Counted from the first letter of the stretch, positions 18,435 to 27,014 are shown. The stretch: 64,000 nucleotides of DNA from Umezawaea tangerina (GCF_003002815.1 NZ_PVTF01000004.1:372001-436000); one strand, 5' to 3'. Numbers and translations are program-made. The notes: generated from the sequence alone by a model not told the origin.

Positions 18435-19226
18435 GTGTCCACCCCCCTTCTGTGGCGCGCGCTGATCGCGGTCGACCGCGTCGTCGTCGGCGTGACCGGA
18501 CGGCTCGAGGTCACCGGCGACATCCCGGCGTCACTGCGCGGCCGTCCCCTGCTCCTCGCGTCCAACCACATCGGCAACCTCGACCCGCTCGTGCTGGTCG
18601 CCGCCTGCCGCCGCATCCGCGTGGCCCCCCGCTTCATGCTCGCGGGCGGCCTGCTCGACGCCCCCGTGCTCGGCCCGCTCCTCAGGCGCTCCGGCCACCT
18701 CCGCGTCGACCGCCGTTCCGCCAACGCGGGCGAGGCCATGCAGCGCAGCGTCGAGGCCCTGCGGCGCGGCGGCGACCCGATCGCCGTGTACCCCGAGGGC
18801 CGCATCTCCCTGGACCCCGGCATGTGGCCGGAACGCGCGAAGACCGGCGTGGCCCGCATAGCCCTGAGCAGCGGCGCGGTGGTCGTCCCCGTCAGCCAGT
18901 GGGGCGCGCACGAGGCCATGTACTGGGGCAACCTGCACCCCGCGGGCTGGCGCGACTTCCTGCCCTACCTCACGTCCTGGTGGCACTCCATCCGCACCCG
19001 CCCCGCGCTCAAGGTCCACTTCGGCTCCCCCGTGGACCTGGCGGACCTGGTGGACGGCAAGCCGGGCGACGCGCGCCGGGCGCACGAGCGGATCATGACC
19101 GCCATCACCACCGGCCTCGTCCCGCTGCGCCTGGACGAACCCGACCTGCCGAGGTTCCACGACCCGACCCGCCCGACGACCGGCACCAGCCCGTGGCGCG
19201 CGCTGGTCGGCCCGCCCGGCGGATAG
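18435..19226 (+). CDS. 1-acyl-sn-glycerol-3-phosphate acyltransferase-like (PlsC family)
   Basis: The 263-residue enzyme has the acyltransferase motif I SNHIGNLDPL (His-X4-Asp, about residues 45-54), motif II around GHLRVDRR and motif III AVYPEGRIS (about 115-123), the set used to acylate lysophosphatidate at the membrane. There is one N-terminal hydrophobic segment. GTG at 18435 is chosen because TACTCT sits 7 bases upstream; an in-frame ATG at 18381 would add 18 residues and cannot be excluded. It is divergent from ftsK and converges with the RND pump gene. The acceptor could also be another lysolipid. Confidence 0.85.
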   Translation: MSTPLLWRALIAVDRVVVGVTGRLEVTGDIPASLRGRPLLLASNHIGNLDPLVLVAACRRIRVAPRFMLAGGLLDAPVLGPLLRRSGHLRVDRRSANAGEAMQRSVEALRRGGDPIAVYPEGRISLDPGMWPERAKTGVARIALSSGAVVVPVSQWGAHEAMYWGNLHPAGWRDFLPYLTSWWHSIRTRPALKVHFGSPVDLADLVDGKPGDARRAHERIMTAITTGLVPLRLDEPDLPRFHDPTRPTTGTSPWRALVGPPGG

Positions 19227-19228
19227 GA

Positions 19229-19272
19229 CGCCGAACGGCCCCGTCCTCGGGTGAGGACGGGGCCGTTCGGCG
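19229..19272. terminator. Perfect 20-base-pair bidirectional terminator hairpin
   Basis: The arms 19229-19248 and 19253-19272 are exact inverted complements around a GGGT tetraloop. The hairpin starts three bases after the acyltransferase stop and ends 14 bases before the RND gene stop, so it serves both converging genes. There is no T run. Confidence 0.85.
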
Positions 19273-19286
19273 GAGATCGGGTGGGA

Positions 19287-22200
19287 TCACCCGCTGTGCA
19301 CCAGCTCCCGCTCGGGCTCGTCCGCCTCGACCGGCTTCTTGCGGCCGAAGCGCGCCTTCGTGTTCTCGACCATCGTGTACAGCGTCGGCACCAGCACCAG
19401 GGTCAGCAGCGTCGAGCTGACCAGGCCGCCGATCACCACGACCGCCAGCGGCTGCGAGATGAACCCGCCGCTGCCGGTGATCCCCAACGCCATGGGCGCC
19501 AACGCGAAGATCGTCGCGGCGGCGGTCATCAGGATCGGCCGCAGCCTGCGGCGGCCACCCTCGATCACCGCCTCCTGGATCCCCATCCCCTGCGCCCGGT
19601 ACTGGTTGATGAGGTCCATCAGCACGATCGCGTTCGTCACGACGATGCCGACGAGCATCAGCACGCCGATCAGCGCGGGCACGCCCAGCGCGGTGTCCGT
19701 GGCCAGCAGCAGCACGATGGCGCCGGTGGCCGCGAACGGGATCGACACCAGCAGGATCAACGGCTGGATGAGGCTCCGGAACGTCACCACCATGATCAGG
19801 AACACGATCGCGATCGCCACCAGCAGCGCGAGCCCCAGGTCGCCGAACGCGTCCTGCTGGTCCGCGCTGACCCCACCGATGCTGAACGCGGCGCCCGCGG
19901 GCAGCGTCAGGGCGTCGAGCTTCTTCTGCAGCTCCGCCGTCACCGCGCCGATGTTCTGGTCCGTCGCGGTCGCCGACACCGACACGCTGCGGTCGCCGTC
20001 GACCCGCTTGATCTGCACCGGACCGTCGACCTGGGTCACCGCGGCGACGTCGCCGAGCTTGAGCCCACCGGCCAGCGGCAGCCCCTTGACCTGCTCCAGG
20101 TCCGTGGGCGCCGGGCCGCCGCGCAGCACCACGTCCTGCAGCTCGCCGTCGATGGTGAGCTGCGTGATCGTGGTCCCGCGGAAGGCCTGCGACACCAACT
20201 GGCCGACGGCCGCGTCGGTGAGCCCGAGCGGACCGGCGGCGGCGCGGTTCAGGGTGACCTGGACGCGCGGGGCGCTGTCGCCGAGGTCGCTGGTCACGTC
20301 GGTGAGCCCGGACGTGCCCTGCACGGCCTCGCGGACCTGGTCGGACGCCGTGCGCAGCACGTCCGCGTCGGCCGCCGTGACGGACACGGCCACCGTGTTG
20401 GCGTTGAAGCCGCCACCGCCGCCGCCCGCGCCGACGGTGATGTCACCGGCGTCGGTCAGCGCCTCGGCGCGCTTGCGGAGGTCGGCCTCCACGGCGGGCG
20501 TGTCGGTGTCCTGCTTCAACGTGATGGAGAACGACGCCGTGGACGGGTTCCCACCGCCGCCGAACGCCGCGAAGCCCTGCTGCGAGCCGATCGTGACCTG
20601 GTAGGTCTCGACGGCGTCGAGGTCGCCGAGCACCGCCTCGACCTTCTTGGCCGCCGCGTCGGTGGCCGCGAGGCTCGTGCCGACCGGCATCTCCTGCTTG
20701 AGGCTCAACGTGTTCTGGCCCGAGGAGTCGATGAAGTTGGTCTGCAGCAACGGGACGAGCCCCAGCGTGCCGATGAACACCGCCACCGCGATCAGCACCG
20801 TGACCAGGCGCCTGCGGGTGGCGAACCGCAGGATCGGCACGTAGACCCGCTGCAGGACGTTGCGGCGCTCGCGCTCGGCCGCCTCGGGGCCGTCTTCCTT
20901 GCCGGGCTTGAGGAACCAGTACGCCAGCACCGGGATCACGGTCAGCGACACCAGCAGCGACGCCACCAGCGCGACCGTGACGGTGATGGCGAACGCGGAG
21001 AACAGCTGGCCGATCAGGCCGCCGACGACGGCGATCGGCAGGAACACCGCGACCGTCGTCAACGTCGACGCCGTCACCGCGCCCGCGACCTCGCGCACGC
21101 CGTCGAGCACCGCGCGCCGCTTGTCCTCCCCGTAGGACAGGTGTCGTTTGATGTTCTCCAGCACCACGATCGAGTCGTCCACCACCCGGCCGATCGCGAT
21201 CGTCAGACCGCCGAGGGTGAGGACGTTGAGCGAGTAGTCGCCGATCCACAGCGCGATCAGCGCCACCAGCACGGACAGCGGGATCGACACCGCCGTGACC
21301 AGGGTGGAGCGCAACGAGAACAGGAAGACCAGGATCACCAGCACGGCGAACAGCAGACCCAGCGCGCCCTCGGAGGTGAGGCCCTCGATGGACTTCTCCA
21401 CGAACGGCGCCTGGTCGAACACGATCGTCAGCGCGGCACCGGACCCGAGGGTCGCGGCGAGCTGCGGCAGCTTGTCGCGCACCGCGTGCGACAGCGCGAC
21501 GGCGTTGCCGTCCGGCGCCAGCGTCATCGAGATGCCGAGGCTGTCCTTGCCGTTGGTGCGGGTGATCGACGTTGCGGGCGCGGGCGCCTGCTCGACGGCG
21601 GCGACGTCGCCGAGGCGGGCGCCGGAGACGCGCAGCTCGCGCACCTCGTCCAAAGTGGACAGCTTGCCGCCGACCTGGACGCTCAGGCTCTTGTCCGCCT
21701 CGGTCAGCGTGCCCGCCGGGATCGAGATCCCGTTGGAGCGCAGCGCTTCCGGGATCGCCGTCGGCGCCACCTTCGCCGCGGCGAGCTTCGCCTGGTCCGG
21801 CGTGATGGTGATGTTCTGCTTGCGCGCGCCGGTCACCGCGGCCTCGCGGACACCCGCGATCGCCTGCAGCTCCGGCACGACGGTCCTGGTCACCTGGTCC
21901 GCCAGCTCGCGCTGGTCGGTGTCCGAGCTGACCGCGAGCACGACCGCGGGCAGGTTGTCCGTGCTGCCCGCGATCACCTGCGGGTCGACGCCCTGCGGCA
22001 GCTGCGCGCGGATGCGGGTCAACGCCTGCTGGAGGTCGTTCACCACGTCCGCGACGGGCAGGCCGAAGTCGAACTGCACCTGCACGGTCGCCGAGCCGTC
22101 CCGCGAGGTCGAGGTCACGTCCGTGACACCCGCGACGCCGCGCACGGCGGTCTCGATCGGCTTGGCCACCTGCTCCTCGACCAGCTCGGGGTTGGCACCG

Positions 22201-22358
22201 GGGAACGGCGCGACCACGACGGCGGCCGGGAACTCCAACGAGGGCAGCAGCTCCTGCTTGAGCGACGGGATCGCGTAGATCCCGAACGCGGTGGCGATGA
22301 CCGCCACCAACGCCACCAAGGCGCGGTTGGCGAGGCTCAGTCTGGCCAACGAGGTCAT
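19287..22358 (-). CDS. RND-family (AcrB/HAE1-like) efflux transporter permease
   Basis: The 1023-residue protein has the duplicated RND plan: TM1 at about residues 10-30, a large extracytoplasmic domain, TM2-6 (about 330-500), TM7 near 525, a second large domain, and TM8-12 to about 1000. The TM4 proton-relay motif GRVVDDSIVVLENI retains the two adjacent aspartates, and GLTIAIG precedes it. The ends are typical (ARLSLANRALVALVAV; TLVLVPTLYTMVEN). Unlike Gram-negative operons, no membrane-fusion protein or outer-membrane channel gene is beside it, so it acts as a single-membrane pump or with unlinked partners. It is divergent from a MarR regulator, 92 bases away. The substrate is unknown. Confidence 0.9.
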   Translation of the reverse strand: MTSLARLSLANRALVALVAVIATAFGIYAIPSLKQELLPSLEFPAAVVVAPFPGANPELVEEQVAKPIETAVRGVAGVTDVTSTSRDGSATVQVQFDFGLPVADVVNDLQQALTRIRAQLPQGVDPQVIAGSTDNLPAVVLAVSSDTDQRELADQVTRTVVPELQAIAGVREAAVTGARKQNITITPDQAKLAAAKVAPTAIPEALRSNGISIPAGTLTEADKSLSVQVGGKLSTLDEVRELRVSGARLGDVAAVEQAPAPATSITRTNGKDSLGISMTLAPDGNAVALSHAVRDKLPQLAATLGSGAALTIVFDQAPFVEKSIEGLTSEGALGLLFAVLVILVFLFSLRSTLVTAVSIPLSVLVALIALWIGDYSLNVLTLGGLTIAIGRVVDDSIVVLENIKRHLSYGEDKRRAVLDGVREVAGAVTASTLTTVAVFLPIAVVGGLIGQLFSAFAITVTVALVASLLVSLTVIPVLAYWFLKPGKEDGPEAAERERRNVLQRVYVPILRFATRRRLVTVLIAVAVFIGTLGLVPLLQTNFIDSSGQNTLSLKQEMPVGTSLAATDAAAKKVEAVLGDLDAVETYQVTIGSQQGFAAFGGGGNPSTASFSITLKQDTDTPAVEADLRKRAEALTDAGDITVGAGGGGGGFNANTVAVSVTAADADVLRTASDQVREAVQGTSGLTDVTSDLGDSAPRVQVTLNRAAAGPLGLTDAAVGQLVSQAFRGTTITQLTIDGELQDVVLRGGPAPTDLEQVKGLPLAGGLKLGDVAAVTQVDGPVQIKRVDGDRSVSVSATATDQNIGAVTAELQKKLDALTLPAGAAFSIGGVSADQQDAFGDLGLALLVAIAIVFLIMVVTFRSLIQPLILLVSIPFAATGAIVLLLATDTALGVPALIGVLMLVGIVVTNAIVLMDLINQYRAQGMGIQEAVIEGGRRRLRPILMTAAATIFALAPMALGITGSGGFISQPLAVVVIGGLVSSTLLTLVLVPTLYTMVENTKARFGRKKPVEADEPERELVHSG

Positions 22359-22373
22359 GCGGCGACTCCAGCT

Positions 22374-22419
22374 AGACGTTTAGCCTGGGACAGACATTTA
22401 GTGTGAGGCGAAAGATTAG
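22374..22419. promoter_or_regulatory. Candidate MarR operator: three TTAG repeats with an 18-base period
   Basis: In the 92-base gap between the divergent pump and regulator genes, AGACGTTTAG (22374-22383), AGACATTTAG (22392-22401) and AAAGATTAG (22411-22419) place TTAG at 22380, 22398 and 22416, exactly 18 bases apart. They lie between the two promoters, where a repressor of both would bind. Confidence 0.55.
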
Positions 22420-22450
22420 CCGACCCTGTTCGAGCTGTTACCTTCAGGCG

Positions 22451-22912
22451 GTGCGGGACGCGGAGAAGGGTCAGCTCGTCGACCGGGTCGTGCACGCCCA
22501 GAGGCGGTTGCAAAGACATGTCGCTTCCACGCACTCGAACCCGTTGTTGCAGGTCAACCTGACGATGCAGCAGCTCAAGGTGCTGCTCATGCTCTCCATG
22601 GGCGGCAGCCTGTCCGGACAGGAGCTGACCCGCGGACTCGGCGTCGGGTCCGCGACGGTGACCGGCCTGGTGGACCGGCTGGTGAACCAGGGCTTGGTGC
22701 TCCGGCGCGAAGACCCCCACGACCGCCGCGTCCGGCTGGTCGAGCCTACCGAAGCGGGCCGCGCCCTCGTGGCGGAACTGGAAGCCGCGGGCACCGAGCA
22801 CTTCCGCGGGCTGCTGGCGACCTTGGACGCCGAGGACCTGCTGGCCCTGGAGCGGATCGTGAACCGGCTGACGGCGGCCGCCACGGCGGGCTCCAGCACC
22901 GCCTGCGGCTGA
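22451..22912 (+). CDS. MarR-family transcriptional regulator of the RND pump
   Basis: The 153-residue protein has the MarR winged-helix core: helix alpha-1 (LVDRVVHAQRRLQRHV), LTMQQLKVLLMLSMGGSLS, the recognition helix in LGVGSATVTGLVDRLVNQGL (about residues 66-85) and the wing with the invariant DPHDRRVRLVEPTEAG (about 90-105). GTG at 22451 is favoured because TACCTT (22439-22444) lies 6 bases upstream and homology starts there. Divergent orientation to the RND pump and three phased repeats between the genes suggest that it represses the pump and itself. The inducer is unknown. Confidence 0.88.
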   Translation: MRDAEKGQLVDRVVHAQRRLQRHVASTHSNPLLQVNLTMQQLKVLLMLSMGGSLSGQELTRGLGVGSATVTGLVDRLVNQGLVLRREDPHDRRVRLVEPTEAGRALVAELEAAGTEHFRGLLATLDAEDLLALERIVNRLTAAATAGSSTACG

Positions 22913-22919
22913 GCTTCCG

Positions 22920-23260
22920 CGGCCGGCCCGGCTCGCGGGCGCCTGGCTCTCGTGGGCCGAGTTCGCACAGCCGACCTCCAAGGGCCGAGCCACGGGGATC
23001 GACTCACGGCGCCGGTTTTCGGGCTGAGTTCCCGCGGCTGGCCCACACGCGTGACCCCAAGTCCCGGCGACCGACTCGCAGCGGCTGGTTTCCCAGGCCC
23101 AGTTCCCGCGGCTGACCCACACGCCAGCCGAGTTGCGGCGGCTTGATCCACACGCCCGCCGAGTTGCGGCGGTCCCCGGCTCCCCCAGAGCCGTCCTCTT
23201 GGCCCGATTCGCGGTGCCGACACCCGTCCCCGGCTCGCGGCGCCGGACTTTCCGCGACCG
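22920..23260 (-). repeat. Degenerate tandem array (element A, array part)
   Basis: The 564-base gap 22913-23476 is filled here by about ten degenerate units of roughly 27-40 bases. On the minus strand they contain GCCGCGGGAACT or GCCGCAACTCGG alternating with CGTGTGGGTCA or similar. The units are open in several frames on both strands but the translations are simple and unlike any protein here. The array follows the conserved head at 23274-23346 on the minus strand. Confidence 0.6.
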
Positions 23261-23273
23261 ACTCCCAGCCGCA

Positions 23274-23346
23274 ACCAGAGGTCCCCTGGTCGTGAGGATC
23301 CCCCGACGCACACGGTACGGGCGGGGTACGACATTTTTCGGCGAGC
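23274..23346 (-). repeat. Conserved head sequence, copy A
   Basis: About 73 bases here are roughly 80 percent identical to 25104-25176, in the same orientation. The best-kept parts are GGGGTACGACATTT then CGGCGAGCG at one end and ACCAG-N7-CTGGT, a small hairpin, at the other. A degenerate array follows each copy at the same side. Confidence 0.7.
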
Positions 23347-23402
23347 GGGTCGTGTGCGGCGGCTTGGGCCGGCATGGCCTGACGTGCTCTCGCGAATCCT
23401 TG

Positions 23403-23453
23403 GTTGAGCGATCGCTCAACTAGCGCTACCGTTGATTTGAGCGACCGCTCAAA
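23403..23453. promoter_or_regulatory. Two TetR-type operators
   Basis: GTTGAGCGATCGCTCAAC (23403-23420) is a perfect 18-base palindrome, and TTTGAGCGACCGCTCAAA (23436-23453) is the same palindrome with one central mismatch. The TTGAGCG-N2-CGCTCAA pattern is typical of TetR/AcrR repressors. The sites lie 24-74 bases before the membrane-protein start, and the TetR gene is second in that operon. Confidence 0.8.
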
Positions 23454-23476
23454 CATCGGGAGCAGAGGAGAGAACC

Positions 23477-24151
23477 GTGGAGCTGACCAGCGGTGGGAGC
23501 CGGGCAGGGGTGGGTGTGCCGTCCCGTGACGGGTGGACCTTGGTCGGGACGCGGCCGGTGGGGATGGCGGTGCGGATCGCCGTGGCGGCGCTCGGGACCG
23601 GGGTCGTGGGTGGGGCGGTGATCGCGTGCCTGACGGTGCTGTTCGGGGCGACGGAGGTGTCGTTGGCCGCGCGGGTGCTGGTCGTCGGGGTGCCGGTGGT
23701 GCTGGTGGCGATGATCGTCACGCGGCTGACGTCGGCGGACGGGACGCCGTCCGCGCGGTGGTTCGGGTGGGTGGTGGCGGTGGGTGTCGGGCTGACCGCG
23801 GTGGCGCAGGGGTGGTCGGAGGCGGGCGGGTTCGGTGACGACGTCGGCCGGGCGGCCGCCACGACGGTGCTGCTGGTGGTCTTCGGGGTCGGGTACGGCG
23901 CGGTGCCCGCGTTGGCGGCCGTCGTGGTGTCGGTACCGGTGCTGCTCCTGCTCAGAGCGGCGCGGGCGCGGCTGTCGTTGGCCTGGGCGCAGGCGTTGCT
24001 GACCGCGATCGCGATGGCGGTGACGGCGGCCTTCGCCCTGTGGGTCGCGGCCGAGCTCAACGCCGGGATCGTGGCCGGGCTGGCCGCGGCGCTCGCGGGG
24101 ACGGGCGCCGCGCTCACCGCGAGGTGGTGTCTGGTAGACCGGCACGCATGA
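23477..24151 (+). CDS. Multi-pass membrane protein of unknown function, TetR-controlled
   Basis: I do not recognise this 224-residue protein. It has about six strongly hydrophobic segments rich in Val and Ala (roughly residues 30-55, 65-85, 95-112, 125-165 and 172-215), very few charged residues and no catalytic motif. GTG at 23477 follows GAGGAG closely. Two TetR operators precede it and the TetR gene overlaps its end by four bases, so the pair looks like a repressor with its target. A role in efflux or membrane protection would fit the arrangement, but no transporter family is evident. Confidence 0.8.
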   Translation: MELTSGGSRAGVGVPSRDGWTLVGTRPVGMAVRIAVAALGTGVVGGAVIACLTVLFGATEVSLAARVLVVGVPVVLVAMIVTRLTSADGTPSARWFGWVVAVGVGLTAVAQGWSEAGGFGDDVGRAAATTVLLVVFGVGYGAVPALAAVVVSVPVLLLLRAARARLSLAWAQALLTAIAMAVTAAFALWVAAELNAGIVAGLAAALAGTGAALTARWCLVDRHA

Positions 24152-24822
24152 GCGACGCCGTCCCGCAGACCAGGGCACGAGGCCGCGGCGGGGCCGAGAC
24201 CCGTGACCGGCTGATCGACAGCGCCATCGGCACCCTGCGGTCCCACGGCATCGCGGGCACGTCCGCGCGGACCATCGCGACGGCGGCGGGCGTCAACCAG
24301 GCGTTGATCTTCTACCACTTCGGCGGCATGGACGCCCTGCTCGCGGAGGCCTGCCGCCGCACGACCGAACGGCGGGTCGCCCAGTACCGGGACCGGTTCG
24401 CCACCGTCGGCTCGCTGCGGGAACTGCTCGTGGCGGGCCGGGAGATCCACGCCACCGAACGGGCCGAGGGCAACGTCGCCGTGCTGGCGCAGCTGCTGGC
24501 CGCCGGGCAGACCGACCCCGTGCTCGGCAAGGTCACCGCCGACGGGCTCGCGCTGTGGGTGACCGAGATCGAGGCGGTCCTCTCCCGGCTGCTGCGCGAC
24601 TCGCCGCTGGCCGACCTGGTCGACCCGCCGAGCCTGAGCCGGGCGCTGTCCGCGGCGTTCATCGGGCTGGAGCTGTACGAAGGGGTCGACCCCGAGGGCG
24701 GTGGCAGCGCGCTGGAGGCGCTCGACCAGCTCGGCGCGCTGGTGGAGGTCGTCGAAGAACTCGGACCGCTGGCCCGGCGCGCGCTGCGGTCGCGGATCCG
24801 CAAAGCGGGCGGCCAACCCTGA
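24148..24822 (+). CDS. TetR/AcrR-family transcriptional repressor
   Basis: The 224-residue protein has a standard TetR N-terminal HTH (about residues 17-65: ETRDRLIDSAIGTLRSHGIA, GTSARTIATAAGVNQALIFY, HFGGMDALL). The helical C-terminal domain (about 70-224) is ligand-binding and dimerising and has no recognisable signature. ATG at 24148 overlaps the stop of the upstream membrane-protein gene by four bases (ATGA). The two TTGAGCG palindromes in front of that gene are its likely operators, giving autoregulation of both genes. Confidence 0.9.
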   Translation: MSDAVPQTRARGRGGAETRDRLIDSAIGTLRSHGIAGTSARTIATAAGVNQALIFYHFGGMDALLAEACRRTTERRVAQYRDRFATVGSLRELLVAGREIHATERAEGNVAVLAQLLAAGQTDPVLGKVTADGLALWVTEIEAVLSRLLRDSPLADLVDPPSLSRALSAAFIGLELYEGVDPEGGGSALEALDQLGALVEVVEELGPLARRALRSRIRKAGGQP

Positions 24823-24839
24823 CGGTGTCGCCGGCCGAT

Positions 24840-25100
24840 GTGCGGGCCAGTACGCGACGCCCAACCTGCGGCCGGCTGGGGCGAGTCGACCAGCCCAGCG
24901 TGCGGTCCGGCTCGGCATGTTGACTGGCCCTGCTTGCGCCCGGCTCGGCGTGTTGACCAGCCCAGCGTGCGTCCAGCCCAGCGTGCGCCAGGCTCGGCGA
25001 GCGTCCGGCTCAGCCTGCTGACCGGCCCTGGGTGCGTCCGGCTCGGCGTGTTGGCCGGCCCTGGGTGCGTCCGGCCATGCGCTGACCTGCCCGCGCCACG
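24840..25100 (-). repeat. 33-base tandem array (element B, array part)
   Basis: In the 512-base gap 24823-25334, about six to eight copies of a 33-base unit occur, best seen near 24990-25078 (GCGTCCGGCTCGGCGTGTTG then GCCGGCCCTGGGT on the plus strand). Some units are shortened to about 16 bases. The period is a multiple of three, so frames stay open, but the translation is simple. It follows the conserved head at 25104-25176 on the minus strand. Confidence 0.7.
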
Positions 25101-25103
25101 CGG

Positions 25104-25176
25104 ACCAGGGGTCCCCCGGTCGTGAAGGCCCCCCGAACTGAACGCTACGCGGGGGGTACGACATTTTCGGCGAGCG
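25104..25176 (-). repeat. Conserved head sequence, copy B
   Basis: This is the second copy of the 73-base element also found at 23274-23346. GGGGTACGACATTTT and CGGCGAGCG are identical; the middle has diverged, while ACC/GGT ends of the small hairpin are kept. Confidence 0.7.
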
Positions 25177-25304
25177 CCGGAGCGGGGGCGGGCCGCCTCC
25201 GGGGCTCGGGGACCGCGGGACTCGGGGGTTCCAGGGCGCGGGGACCGCGGGGCGCGGGTGTTTCGAGCGGGAAGTGCTTCGAACGAAACAAGCCCGGAAC
25301 GGGA

Positions 25305-25330
25305 CTGGGGCCGCCCGAAGGCAGCCCCAG
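25305..25330 (-). terminator. Terminator hairpin of rnj
   Basis: CTGGGGC (25305-25311) pairs with GCCCCAG (25324-25330), and inside it GCC/GGC close a CGAA tetraloop. It starts four bases past the rnj stop. Confidence 0.7.
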
Positions 25331-25334
25331 CGGG

Positions 25335-27014
25335 TCAGACGGCGATGATCGTCGGCACGATCATCGGCCTGCGCCGGTAGGTCTCGGCGACCCAGCGGCC
25401 CACGACCCGGCGCACGGACTGCGCGATCCGGTGGGTGTCGGTGATGCCCTCGGCCTCGGTGCGCGACAGCTCCATCTCGACCAGCGCGACGGCCTGGTCG
25501 AGGGCCTTCGGATCGTCGGAGAAACCGCGTCCGGACACGGTGGGCGGCGAGACCGCGCGGCCGTTGTTGCTGTCGATGGCGACGCTGATGGAGATGAACC
25601 CGCCCTCGCCCAGCACGAGCCGGTCGGACAGGGTGGACTCGCCGACGTCGCCGACGGACAGGCCGTCGACGTAGACGTGGCCGACGACGACGCGGCCGGA
25701 CACGGCGGCCTTGCCGTCGACCATGTCGACGACCACGCCGTCCTCGGCGATCACGACGTGCTGCGGGTCGACGCCGGTGCTCACGGCCAGTGCGGCGTTG
25801 GCGCGCAGGTGCCGCCACTCGCCGTGCACGGGCATCACGTTGCTGGGGCGGACGGCGTTGTAGAGGAACAGCAGCTCACCGGCGGGCGAGTGGCCGGACA
25901 CGTGCACCTTGGCGTTGCCCTGGTGCACGACGTTCGCGCCCAGCCGGGCAAGGCCGTTCACGACGCCGAACACGGCGTTCTCGTTGCCGGGGATGAGCGA
26001 GCTGGCGAGCACGATGGTGTCGCCCGCCTGGATGGAGATCTGCCGGTGCTCGCCGCGCGCCATCCGGGACAGCGCCGAGAGCGGCTCGCCCTGGGAGCCG
26101 GTGGACACGAACAGCACCTGGTTCTCCGGCAGCCGCATGGCCTCGTCGAGGTCGACGAACAGGCCGTTCGGGACCTTCAGCAGGCCCAGCTCGGCGGCGA
26201 TGCCCATGTTGCGGACCATCGACCGGCCCACGAGCGCGACCCGCCGACCGTGCGCCACGGCCACGTCGAGCACCTGCTGCACGCGGTGCACGTGGCTGGC
26301 GAAGCAGGCCACTATCACCCGCTGCCGGGCCTTGCGGATGACGTTGTCGAGGACCGGGCCGATCTCGCGCTCGGGCACGACGAAGCCGGGGACCTCGGCG
26401 TTGGTGGAGTCCACCAGGAACAGGTCGACGCCCTCGTCGCCCAGCCGGGAGAAGCCCGCGAGGTCGGTGAGCCTGCCGTCGAGGGGCAGCTGGTCGAGCT
26501 TGATGTCACCGGTGTGCAGCACCAGGCCGGCGGGCGTGCGGATGGCGACCGCGAGCGCGTCCGGGATGGAGTGGTTGACGGCGAAGAACTCCAGGTCGAA
26601 CGGGCCGTAGGAGCGGAGCTCGCCCTCCTTGACCTCGACGACCTTCGGCACCTGGCGGTGCTCGCGGCACTTCGCGGTGAGCAGCGCCAGGGTGAAGCGG
26701 GAACCGATGACCGGCAGGTCGGGGCGCAGCTTGAGCAGGAACGGCACGGCGCCGATGTGGTCCTCGTGGCCGTGCGTCAGCACCAGCGCGTCGATCTCGT
26801 CGAGCCGGTCCTCGATGGCCCGGAAGTCCGGGAGGATCAGGTCGACGCCGGGCTGGTCGTCCTCCGGGAAGAGCACGCCGCAGTCGACGATGAGCAGCCG
26901 TCCGGCGTACTCGAACACGGTCATGTTGCGGCCGACCTCGCCGATGCCGCCGAGGGCGACGATCCGAAGACCGCCCTCGGGCAGCGCGGGCGGAGTCGTG
27001 GTGGGCACGTTCAT
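25335..27014 (-). CDS. rnj: Ribonuclease J
   Basis: The 559-residue metallo-beta-lactamase/beta-CASP nuclease has the N-terminal RIVALGGIGEVGRNMTV motif, the zinc motif THGHEDHIGAVPFLL (about residues 80-94), a HTGDIKLD motif and the beta-CASP signatures ACFASHVHR and STGSQGEP. The C-terminal HGEWRHLRANAALA segment completes the metal site. RNase J acts as a 5'-3' exonuclease and endonuclease in rRNA maturation and mRNA decay. ATG at 27014 overlaps the dapA stop by four bases, the dapA-rnj pairing seen across actinobacteria. Confidence 0.96.
   Translation of the reverse strand: MNVPTTTPPALPEGGLRIVALGGIGEVGRNMTVFEYAGRLLIVDCGVLFPEDDQPGVDLILPDFRAIEDRLDEIDALVLTHGHEDHIGAVPFLLKLRPDLPVIGSRFTLALLTAKCREHRQVPKVVEVKEGELRSYGPFDLEFFAVNHSIPDALAVAIRTPAGLVLHTGDIKLDQLPLDGRLTDLAGFSRLGDEGVDLFLVDSTNAEVPGFVVPEREIGPVLDNVIRKARQRVIVACFASHVHRVQQVLDVAVAHGRRVALVGRSMVRNMGIAAELGLLKVPNGLFVDLDEAMRLPENQVLFVSTGSQGEPLSALSRMARGEHRQISIQAGDTIVLASSLIPGNENAVFGVVNGLARLGANVVHQGNAKVHVSGHSPAGELLFLYNAVRPSNVMPVHGEWRHLRANAALAVSTGVDPQHVVIAEDGVVVDMVDGKAAVSGRVVVGHVYVDGLSVGDVGESTLSDRLVLGEGGFISISVAIDSNNGRAVSPPTVSGRGFSDDPKALDQAVALVEMELSRTEAEGITDTHRIAQSVRRVVGRWVAETYRRRPMIVPTIIAV

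Noticed and set aside
19251-22406. 1051-codon open frame on the plus strand
   Set aside because: It is antisense to the RND pump gene. Its translation is Arg/Gln/His-rich and unlike a protein, an effect of high third-position GC on the real strand.
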